Shown here: positions 15,019-20,429 of the stretch, piece by piece | How positions within the stretch are numbered: the stretch's first letter is position 1 | Layout: each line of letters opens with the position of its first letter | Notes under the pieces: generated by a model | Databases searched by the model: none | What the model was told of the DNA's origin: nothing | What the model saw: only the letters and a program-made list of their open reading frames with translations | From: a virus | IMG/VR virus record: IMGVR_UViG_3300003324_000536 | Span: 1 to 20,429 of that record | DNA: 20,429 nucleotides | Strand: one strand, 5' to 3' | Position numbers and translations under genes: made by a program

Positions 15019-15055
15019 GCGGGCACAGCTGTTGGTGTGGTGTCCCAACGCCCGC
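15019..15055. repeat. Second inverted repeat, tandem with the first
   Basis: GCGGGC (15019-15024) pairs with GCCCGC (15050-15055), and inside it GTTGG (15031-15035) with CCAAC (15045-15049), leaving a 6-base bulge and a 9-base loop. Six bases separate it from the hairpin at 14978-15012. Confidence 0.4.
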
Positions 15056-15070
15056 TGGTGATCGTAGCGC

Positions 15071-15379
15071 CTATTCGGTGCTGGCCGGGGCCCTGTACGC
15101 CAGGGCGCGGGCCGCGGCGGCGAGCAGGCCCGCGAGGCCAAACCCCACGGCGGAGAGGCCGATCAGCGCGTAGAGAGACCAGACGGCGAGGACGACCGCC
15201 GCAACGGTGCAGATAATTGCGGCCAGTTCTCGGGCGAGCGCCTCGCGACGCGCAGCCCGGAGGGCAGCGTCAACTTCTGGCGCTGCTGGACTACCAGATG
15301 GGCGACCATGGTCACCAGCTCCGGTCGCAGTGGTAAGTGGACCCGGCCTAAGTGTGTCGTCAGTTGGAGCAACCCGCAT
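15071..15379 (-). CDS. 102-residue two-helix membrane protein
   Basis: ATG 15379 (MRVAPTDDTLRPG) has a modest GGGGAT 4 bases upstream; the frame is also open to 15472, but the extension looks like non-coding sequence. A charged helix (VDAALRAARREALARELAAI) leads into two hydrophobic segments (AIICTVAAVVLAVWSLYALI and SAVGFGLAGLLAAAARALAY). No family is recognised. It is the last leftward gene before the portal module and is preceded by the hairpin at 15470-15497. Holin-like topology is possible but unsupported by neighbours. Confidence 0.6.
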   Translation of the reverse strand: MRVAPTDDTLRPGPLTTATGAGDHGRPSGSPAAPEVDAALRAARREALARELAAIICTVAAVVLAVWSLYALIGLSAVGFGLAGLLAAAARALAYRAPASTE

Positions 15380-15469
15380 CGTGATCCCCGCAGTGCTCGG
15401 TGGCGTGCCATGGCAAGCGCAAACCTTCCAGTCGTGTCCCCTCGACCTGTGTGTGCCCTCGACACGACG

Positions 15470-15497
15470 CACCCCCCGGTTGCCCTGCCGGGGGGTG
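15470..15497. terminator. GC hairpin, likely leftward terminator
   Basis: CACCCCCCGG (15470-15479) pairs with CCGGGGGGTG (15488-15497) over an 8-base loop. It lies between the small basic gene (ends 15588) and the membrane-protein gene (starts 15379). The surrounding 15380-15587 shows no credible reading frame. Confidence 0.5.
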
Positions 15498-15587
15498 TGG
15501 TCTGTGTTAGATGCTGGAGAGCATGTGCGCTAGCTAAGCATGGTTACGCTCAGGATTCTGCACGTGCACCGCGCCCGTACTTGCGGT

Positions 15588-15707
15588 TCAGCCGGTTGGC
15601 GGATTCAGCACCGCCAAGGCCTCATCTGCGGGTAGGCGGGCAGCTTCGTTGCGTAGCCGGCGGTTCTCTGCTCGTCTTGCTTTAATGGTGGCGTCCATGG
15701 GCGGCAT
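15588..15707 (-). CDS. 39-residue basic peptide
   Basis: ATG 15707 follows GGAGG with a 6-base spacer. The product begins MPPMDATIKARRAENRRLRN and ends in TGA at 15590-15588: a short basic helix followed by a Pro-rich end (VLNPPTG). It overlaps the previous small gene by 26 bases. Too short for homology by eye; the Shine-Dalgarno and overlap are the evidence. Confidence 0.5.
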   Translation of the reverse strand: MPPMDATIKARRAENRRLRNEAARLPADEALAVLNPPTG

Positions 15708-15867
15708 AGCAGCCCTCCGTTTCTTCGAGAATGGTCGCACGCCGGTCTTGAAGCCGGCGGCGGGCGATGTCGATTTGTGCTTCCTGCCGCTCCAAATCCA
15801 TGAGCAGGTTCCTGATCAAAACCAGCTCCGGATGCTCAGCGGGGGCAGGACGTTGCGCACGGGTCAC
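15682..15867 (-). CDS. 61-residue helical protein
   Basis: GTG 15867 overlaps the preceding stop as GTGA, the overlap style used throughout this element; an in-frame ATG at 15897 is the alternative start. The product has a strong amphipathic helix (ELVLIRNLLMDLERQEAQID, ARRRLQDRRATILEE) of coiled-coil type, then a short tail (TEGCYAAHGRHH). No family is recognised; possibly a small dimeric regulator or scaffold. Confidence 0.6.
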   Translation of the reverse strand: MTRAQRPAPAEHPELVLIRNLLMDLERQEAQIDIARRRLQDRRATILEETEGCYAAHGRHH

Positions 15868-16133
15868 CGGGAGATCACGACCAGGGTGGCCTTGCATGGG
15901 GTGAGGTCGACGGTGAGAGGCCCGTAGAAGGCGCAGTCGTCGAACTCGTCAGCTTCGGTGTGCGCGTTACCGCAGACGGGGCAGAAGTGGTCGCGGCACA
16001 CGGCGTCACCGTCGTCGGTGAGCCCGGAGTAACCGGTGGCGTCGATCTTCGCCAGGCCGCCGTTGCGGCTGATGACTACGGGCACGACGGCGCTACAGGG
16101 CCGAACGGTGCACTGCTCCAAGGTGAAAGACAT
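15864..16133 (-). CDS. 89-residue Cys-rich protein
   Basis: ATG 16133 follows AGGAG with a 7-base spacer; the longer open frame to 16277 lacks a ribosome site. The protein has Cys8, Cys13, and a later cluster CRDHFCPVCGNAHTEADEFDD with one CxxC and His residues that could bind one metal ion. The end (GPLTVDLTPCKATLVVISR) looks like beta strands. Function unknown. Confidence 0.65.
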   Translation of the reverse strand: MSFTLEQCTVRPCSAVVPVVISRNGGLAKIDATGYSGLTDDGDAVCRDHFCPVCGNAHTEADEFDDCAFYGPLTVDLTPCKATLVVISR

Positions 16134-16173
16134 TGGTGTCTCCTCAGGTGAACTTGCCGGAACACCCGCGAGC

Positions 16174-16791
16174 CTACCAGCGCACTCCCTCAGGGACAAG
16201 CATGGCGCTGTCTGCGGTGATGTCCTTCTCAAACAAGGCCCCGGACAGCCGCCAATCACAGTCAGCGGTCGCGACATGCTCGAACCCTAGAGACCGGTAA
16301 TGCTCATGCAGCCGCGTGTTCGTCTTCGAGCAGTCCAACCGCAGATACCGCACCCCCGCCAGGCGGGCCAGCCACGCGCCGTAATCCACCATCGCCGCGC
16401 CAATCCCGTTACCCCGGAAAACCGGCCGCACCGCCATACGCACCAGGTAGCGGGCATTGAACAACTCCCCATGGCCGCGCGGCCAAAAGTGCGCGAAATC
16501 CAGATCCGGCCAGTGCGTGCACCCCATGCACGCCACCGGCGTACCCCGGTAGCCATCGGTGAAGATCCACAGTTGCCCGATCTCGGCGTAGCGGCGCAAC
16601 TCCTCAGGCCGGTTTTTCTCCACATCCGTCGGCAACGGGTTAGTGAAGCTCGCCGGCCACTGCCCCGTGATGCCCTTCTCCCGCAACCACGCCGCGGTCT
16701 CGTCCAGCATCTCCAGCACCCTTGACACCTGGGAGGGTGTCACCACTTCCGGGCACAGCCGGGCCCGGTCGATGCGCACACGGTCAGTCAT
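16174..16791 (-). CDS. GNAT-family N-acetyltransferase
   Basis: 205 residues from ATG 16791 (GTG 16794 is also possible), overlapping the lipoprotein gene by 8 bases. The acetyl-CoA motif A is visible in YLVRMAVRPVFRGNGIGAAM (R-G-N-G-I-G), preceded by strands carrying PVACMGC and followed by LRLDCSKTNTRLHEHYRSLG with FEHV, the usual GNAT motif B. Family enzymes move an acetyl group from acetyl-CoA to an amine. The N-terminal 60 residues (ETAAWLREKGITGQWP) resemble actinobacterial GNAT proteins; the substrate is unknown. On a phage it could modify host or phage proteins or act against a toxin; neither is shown. Confidence 0.85.
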   Translation of the reverse strand: MTDRVRIDRARLCPEVVTPSQVSRVLEMLDETAAWLREKGITGQWPASFTNPLPTDVEKNRPEELRRYAEIGQLWIFTDGYRGTPVACMGCTHWPDLDFAHFWPRGHGELFNARYLVRMAVRPVFRGNGIGAAMVDYGAWLARLAGVRYLRLDCSKTNTRLHEHYRSLGFEHVATADCDWRLSGALFEKDITADSAMLVPEGVRW

Positions 16792-17182
16792 CACGGCCCC
16801 CCGTCAACGCCTGCCGCGTCGGGGGCAGCACCGGACGATGCACCCGCAAATCCGGCTGGTAGCCCAGCACGTAGGTGACCTCACGGTGCAACTGCTCGGG
16901 CAGCACCGCCAGAACGTGGTTAGTGACCGACTGGGCATCACGGCGGGCGTCGCGCTCGCGCAGCCACGCGCGGGCCGCCAGGCCGGCGGCCACGATCGCG
17001 CCCACCACAATGAACGTGATCAGCACGAACCATCCGCTGTTGTCGCTGGACTGGTTAATCACGGGCACGACGACGGGGCCCTGCTGCTGCGGGGCGGCCG
17101 GCTGATCCGAACCGAACCCCAAACACCCCGCCACGAAAAATGTTGCCGCGATGCCCACGGCCAGCGCGAGTAATCGCCTCAT
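16784..17182 (-). CDS. Lipoprotein with additional membrane helix
   Basis: 132 residues. The N-terminus MRRLLALAVGIAATFFVAGC is a lipoprotein signal with lipobox VAGC, so Cys20 would be lipidated and the rest exported. A Pro/Gln-rich linker (APQQQGPVVVPVINQSS) leads to a second hydrophobic helix (WFVLITFIVVGAIVAAGLAA) and an Arg-rich segment (ARAWLRERDARRDAQ). ATG 17182 overlaps the GntR gene's stop as ATGA. A lysogeny-expressed surface lipoprotein for superinfection exclusion is possible from this position beside regulators (inference). Confidence 0.7.
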   Translation of the reverse strand: MRRLLALAVGIAATFFVAGCLGFGSDQPAAPQQQGPVVVPVINQSSDNSGWFVLITFIVVGAIVAAGLAARAWLRERDARRDAQSVTNHVLAVLPEQLHREVTYVLGYQPDLRVHRPVLPPTRQALTGGRDD

Positions 17183-18006
17183 GATGCTGTCTCCCTCACA
17201 GTTGGTACGTCTCTACAAGGCTGCTCGTGATAAACCACAAGCATGAATCGATGCGACGCCATCACGTCATGGGTGCAGCGCACCGCGATCCCGGCGGCGT
17301 CGTAGGAAGTGCGGCAGTTCACGAGTACAGGCATGCCTCGGTGAGACATGCGCAGTACCGCCGCCTCAGCCGGCTCGGGTGAGCGCGAGCTGATTTGGTC
17401 CTCATCGGCCACAATCTGGTGACCGCGTTCCGCCACGATGTCTAGTGGCGAGGGTTTGTTGAGATCAACAGCATCGCCATGGCCGGTAATGGCTAATTCA
17501 GTCCCGGCAGCAAGTGGGCTGCCGTCGTTGAGGTACATCGGAAAATATCCAGTAGAGATCATCACTGGTTCGCCATCGATGTACCTGATCCGACGTCGTG
17601 CTACACACTCGGCGCCGTCAGCAAGATTGAGATGTTTCGTGACGTGCGGTGGCGGAGTACCGATGAGCACCGTGAGATCGTGACCGCCGACAAGGCCTTC
17701 GTTGGCCAGCCATGTCCGCCACACGTCGCGAGTAGTGTTGCCGCGCTTGTCGATGGTGAGCAGGGGGAATCGGCGCCGCTGATCCTCGCGCACGTGCCAG
17801 CCGTGGCCTGGGATGGAGACGATGAGTCCCATCTCAGCGAGGTAGGTTAGCGCGTTGCGCGCGGTGAGGTCGGAGACTCCGAAACGCTCGCAGAGCGCAG
17901 CGATGGTAGGGAGGCGAGTGTCGTGCCGATAGGCCCCGGAGGCGATTTCTTCGGAGAGGGCTTCCACCACAGTGTCACGCTTCCTCCCACTTGCCGCAGA
18001 TGACAT
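17179..18006 (-). CDS. GntR-family regulator with UTRA effector domain
   Basis: 275 residues. The N-terminal winged helix-turn-helix (DTVVEALSEEIASGAYRHDT, RLPTIAALCERFGVSDLTAR, GLIVSIPGHGWHV) is GntR-like. The C-terminal part has UTRA features: GAECVARRRIRYIDGEPVMI, TGYFPMYL, and RCTHDVMASHRFMLVVY. Actinobacterial conjugative plasmids use such proteins (KorSA type) to repress their transfer and replication genes and their own promoter. It overlaps the GIY-YIG/GntR gene by 32 bases and the lipoprotein by 4, so all are probably one transcript. Its likely operator is the inverted repeat at 18621-18643, although the neighbouring fusion protein could bind it instead. Confidence 0.85.
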   Translation of the reverse strand: MSSAASGRKRDTVVEALSEEIASGAYRHDTRLPTIAALCERFGVSDLTARNALTYLAEMGLIVSIPGHGWHVREDQRRRFPLLTIDKRGNTTRDVWRTWLANEGLVGGHDLTVLIGTPPPHVTKHLNLADGAECVARRRIRYIDGEPVMISTGYFPMYLNDGSPLAAGTELAITGHGDAVDLNKPSPLDIVAERGHQIVADEDQISSRSPEPAEAAVLRMSHRGMPVLVNCRTSYDAAGIAVRCTHDVMASHRFMLVVYHEQPCRDVPTVRETAS

Positions 18007-18598
18007 CGGTCAGCACCTCCACTTCGGTACTCGGGCATAGTGCTACAGCCACACGGCTGCCGTCACCCCGCTTGGTTTCGATCAAGCCGAAATTACTTAA
18101 TTTGAGCAAGGCGGCGCGAAGGGTGATGAGCGAAACAGCAAATTTCTCACACAGGACAGCTTGACTGGGTAATCTATCTCCCTCGCGGAACTTTTTATCA
18201 ATAATCAGTCGAATCATCTCATCTATAACAAATTCGACTTTAGTGCCCCGCCTAACGGGGGTAACCGCACCCGATGCCTGAATTACCCAGCCGGGACGCC
18301 TGTTGTAGCGGGGTTTTTCCGTTTGGATTACACGAACCTCTTCGTTTTCCAGTGATAATCGAGTCGGCCAGAACTCGATTTCACAGCTTGCTACCTGATT
18401 CCACCACCATTTTTCTCGGGCGTGAGCGTAGAACCGTGCCCGGATGTCGTTAGTGATCCCCACGTAGATCAACTCGCCCGCTGCGTCGCGCAGACGGTAG
18501 AGCACGTGCAGCCACGTGAACGCGGCGCCCTCTGCGTCGTCAAGCCGCATGCCGGGCAGCGTTACGACCTCTGCTGGCTCAAGCGCAGCAGCGGGCAT
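17975..18598 (-). CDS. GIY-YIG nuclease domain fused to GntR-like DNA-binding domain
   Basis: 207 residues from ATG 18598, chosen because GGAGGTG lies directly upstream at good spacing; the frame extends to 18727 without a ribosome site. Residues about 30-105 are GIY-YIG-like: VLYRLRDAAGELIYVGITND, IRARFYAHAREKWWWNQV, then LENEEVRVIQTEKPRYNRR with the family's Glu and terminal Asn. Residues about 120-190 form a winged helix (VEFVIDEMIRLIIDKKFREG, LPSQAVLCEKFAVSLITLRA, LIETKRGDGSRVAV). GIY-YIG domains nick or cut DNA; GntR domains bind operators. The fusion may be a sequence-directed nuclease or a regulator with a structural GIY-YIG fold. The stretch 18085-18420 is distinctly AT-richer than its surroundings. 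Confidence 0.8.
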   Translation of the reverse strand: MPAAALEPAEVVTLPGMRLDDAEGAAFTWLHVLYRLRDAAGELIYVGITNDIRARFYAHAREKWWWNQVASCEIEFWPTRLSLENEEVRVIQTEKPRYNRRPGWVIQASGAVTPVRRGTKVEFVIDEMIRLIIDKKFREGDRLPSQAVLCEKFAVSLITLRAALLKLSNFGLIETKRGDGSRVAVALCPSTEVEVLTDVICGKWEEA

Positions 18599-18620
18599 GG
18601 TCACCTCCATAGATGTCGGT

Positions 18621-18647
18621 ATACAATCGGTTCGCGCTTGTATCATA
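18621..18647. promoter_or_regulatory. Probable operator overlapping divergent promoters
   Basis: ATACAA (18621-18626) and TTGTAT (18638-18643) form a 6-bp inverted repeat with an 11-base spacer, suited to a dimeric GntR-type protein. The leftward -10 TATGAT (18647-18642) overlaps one arm, and a possible rightward -10 TACAAT (18622-18627) overlaps the other. Binding would therefore repress the regulator operon and the rightward membrane-protein gene together. The -35 elements are weak. Confidence 0.5.
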
Positions 18648-18717
18648 ACGTACGCACGCTGCGCCTTCGGCCGGTTTTTGCCCGCAGGCCGCCGCCCCAC
18701 TGTGAGGAGTGGACTGC

Positions 18718-19656
18718 ATGGCCGCACCGCTCACCGCCGAGCAGGCACCGGTTACGCGCGTGCGCTACCTCGACCGCTGGGATGACTTCGGCATCGGCCT
18801 CGTCGTCATCCCGCTGGTGCTCTGGGGCGCGGCTAGCGTGTTCCTGCTCGCCAGGGCCTGCCACATCGACGCCTATGTCGCGTGGATCCCGGCGGTGGCC
18901 ACCACGGGTGTCATGCTCACCACCACCCGCATGGCGATGCGCCACGGCATGCCCGCTGAGATCAAAAAGTGGGCCACCTATCTGGCCGCGTTCGCGGTGC
19001 TCGCCGAGATCATCGTGGCGGGGTTGCAGCATTCCCTGCCGGCGACTCTGCAACCCCCGGCGATCGTCATGTTCATCATCGGCTGCCTGCCCACCCTCAT
19101 GGGCGCGGCCACGATCAAGGTGTGGTCCGCGGCGCACAGCGCGCAAACCGCTGCCAATGCCGCCGCCGAGCAGGCCATCATCAACGCCCAGGCGCAGCAG
19201 GCCGCGCAACTCGCCCAAGTGCAGGCGCAGCGCCAGATCATCGCCGACCAGGAGTCCGCCACCCGGCGCCGCCAGGCTGATGAGATCGAGCACGCCCGCC
19301 AGCTCGCCGCCATCGCCACTCAAACCGCGCAAGCCGAGCAGGCCGCCGCCGCTGCCCGCGAGCGGGTCAGCACCGCGCTGAACAATCCCGCGCCCGAGGG
19401 GCCGCGCAAGCGGGCCCCGAAACCGCCGGCCAAGAAGCCGACCCTGGTCACCACTGACGCGCTGGGCAATGTGGCCAAGCCGTCCCCGAAGCGGGATGCC
19501 GCGCTGCGCTACCTGATCGACAACGCGCACCGTCTCGGTGAGGTGACCGGCGCCGAGGTGGATCGGCACATCGGCGCCAACTCTTATGCCCGCCGCTACC
19601 TCGACGAGTGGGTTGCGGCTGTTCGTGCCCATCTCAGTGACAGGGGGGCCGCCTAG
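18718..19656 (+). CDS. Four-helix membrane protein with coiled coil (Spd/DUF2637-like)
   Basis: 312 residues from ATG 18718, with GAGGAG 8 bases upstream. Four hydrophobic helices (FGIGLVVIPLVLWGAASVFL; YVAWIPAVATTGVMLT; WATYLAAFAVLAEIIVAGL; IVMFIIGCLPTLMGAATI) are followed by an Ala/Gln-rich coiled coil (about 140-225), a Lys/Pro linker and a C-terminal winged-helix-like end (ALRYLIDNAHRLGEVTGAEV, DRHIGANSYARRYLDEW). This plan matches DUF2637/Spd-type proteins of actinobacterial conjugative plasmids, involved in spread of the element between hyphae or cells; the assignment is by topology, not confirmed homology. Its stop overlaps the next GTG by one base. Confidence 0.75.
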   Translation: MAAPLTAEQAPVTRVRYLDRWDDFGIGLVVIPLVLWGAASVFLLARACHIDAYVAWIPAVATTGVMLTTTRMAMRHGMPAEIKKWATYLAAFAVLAEIIVAGLQHSLPATLQPPAIVMFIIGCLPTLMGAATIKVWSAAHSAQTAANAAAEQAIINAQAQQAAQLAQVQAQRQIIADQESATRRRQADEIEHARQLAAIATQTAQAEQAAAAARERVSTALNNPAPEGPRKRAPKPPAKKPTLVTTDALGNVAKPSPKRDAALRYLIDNAHRLGEVTGAEVDRHIGANSYARRYLDEWVAAVRAHLSDRGAA

Positions 19657-20429
19657 TGGCTACCCAGACACCCGTCCGTAAGAGCCGAGGCCCGGCGCCG
19701 CGTTCCCCGCGGCAGCGGGCGGGCAAGACCGCCACCATCCGCCAGAAGAAGCCCAAGACGCTCAAACAGTGGGCCGGGAAACGGGCCTCCAAGTGGATGG
19801 GCAGGCATTGGTCCACGCAGGCGATCCGCGGTGTCTACCGGTTCGGTTCGCGGGAGGCCCAGGGCATCCGCAACCGTAAACAGGCCCGCAAGACGGGACG
19901 GCCGGCGAGCATGCCGTCGCGGCGCTCCATTTTGGCCGGCAAGATGCGCGCCAGCCGGGACCGGTTGCGGGATCGGCTCAACGGCTCAACGCACTGCGGA
20001 GGGTGCGGGCAGACGTTCACCAGCCCCCGGCAGTGGAACGAGCACGCGTGCGCGCAGAACCACGGCCCGAAGGCTGCCGCGAAAGCCCCGAAGGCGGCCA
20101 AGAATGTGCAGCCCGCGAAAGCACCCGCGCCGCCGCCACAATCCCCCACCGCGGCCAGCATGGGTGCGATCGGGGCGGCGATGGCCGCCGCCGCGAAGGG
20201 CAAGGTAGATCACTCTCATCATCCTGCGCCGACTGCCCCGGCAGCTCCGTCGATGCAGCAGCGCGCCGAGGGCGCCCAGGAGTTGGGCCCCAACCATCGC
20301 CAGGCGATGCGGGTCGCCAAGGCCCGCCTGTGGCGTAAAGAGAACACCAAGCGGCGTAAAGAGACGATGCCCTGGGGTAAGCGCGCCGCCGATCGGGCCG
20401 CCCGCGAGGCGGGGGCCTTCACCGGGGCC
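19656..20429 (+). CDS. Highly basic zinc-finger protein (C-terminus off window)
   Basis: GTG 19656 overlaps the preceding TAG by one base, and the frame stays open for 258 codons to the window edge. The N-terminal 110 residues are extremely Arg/Lys-rich (AGKTATIRQKKPKTLKQWAG, RNRKQARKTGRPASMPSRRS). A single finger follows, HCGGCGQTFTSPRQWNEHAC with a later His, of C2H2 or C2HC type. An Ala/Pro/Lys linker and another basic segment (RVAKARLWRKENTKRRKETM) run to the edge. It should bind DNA or RNA without much sequence demand. Co-translation with the membrane protein suggests a shared role, perhaps tethering DNA at the membrane for transfer or partition (inference). Confidence 0.75.
   Translation, partial: MATQTPVRKSRGPAPRSPRQRAGKTATIRQKKPKTLKQWAGKRASKWMGRHWSTQAIRGVYRFGSREAQGIRNRKQARKTGRPASMPSRRSILAGKMRASRDRLRDRLNGSTHCGGCGQTFTSPRQWNEHACAQNHGPKAAAKAPKAAKNVQPAKAPAPPPQSPTAASMGAIGAAMAAAAKGKVDHSHHPAPTAPAAPSMQQRAEGAQELGPNHRQAMRVAKARLWRKENTKRRKETMPWGKRAADRAAREAGAFTGA

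Noticed and set aside
15071-15379. Holin call for the two-helix membrane protein
   Set aside because: Topology alone is not enough; no endolysin or other lysis gene is adjacent.
1-20429. CRISPR array, insertion sequence or attachment site
   Set aside because: I saw no spaced direct-repeat series, no transposase or integrase motifs, and no tRNA-end duplication in either strand.

Overview
The window is high-GC DNA that reads as part of an actinobacterial temperate phage, prophage or phage-plasmid. The evidence is strong G/C-ending codons, GTG starts, ATGA or GTGA overlaps between genes, and recognisable head genes: an HK97-type portal, a MuF-like head protein and an HK97-type prohead protease. 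No terminase, major capsid, tail, integrase or replication gene lies inside the window. The host genus cannot be read from the sequence.

Layout, right to left. At 18.7-20.4 kb two rightward genes encode a four-helix membrane protein with a long coiled coil (like Spd/DUF2637 proteins of actinobacterial conjugative elements) and a very basic zinc-finger protein cut by the window edge. A probable operator/promoter at 18.62-18.65 kb separates them from a leftward operon: a GIY-YIG/GntR-like fusion, a GntR-UTRA regulator, a lipoprotein, a GNAT acetyltransferase and several tiny genes (18.6-15.07 kb). After two strong hairpins comes the leftward head module: portal (14.9-13.2), MuF protein interrupted by an intein (13.26-10.9), and a small membrane protein. 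A two-gene rightward cassette (9.9-10.7) with its own promoter and terminator interrupts it. Leftward genes then resume: DUF932, a zinc-ribbon protein, a tiny membrane protein, a small unknown, a YkgJ-type Cys-cluster protein, a 2H-phosphoesterase fusion, and a giant protein of more than 1,936 residues joining a prohead protease to a DarB-like DNA methylase region, which runs off the left edge.

Two things stand out. (1) The MuF intein (12355-11381, minus strand) carries a complete homing-endonuclease-like gene on the opposite strand (11441-12310, plus strand). That gene has an extended -10 promoter placed on the intein's C-terminal splice junction and a good Shine-Dalgarno. Each of its codons is the exact reverse complement of an intein codon, so the middle of the intein is the antisense reading of the nuclease. 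(2) A 171-residue gene (2815-2300) is overprinted in another frame inside the giant protease-methylase gene, with its own Shine-Dalgarno and the stronger coding signal of the two frames.

Likely teamwork (inference): portal, MuF and protease build the capsid. The protease-linked methylase region and neighbouring enzyme-like proteins fit the 'polyvalent protein' idea, in which phages and conjugative elements deliver multi-domain proteins with their DNA to counter host defence. The right-hand genes would control maintenance or spread. No gene-free stretch exceeds 300 bases; the largest gaps (about 120-210 bases) hold promoters and hairpins.
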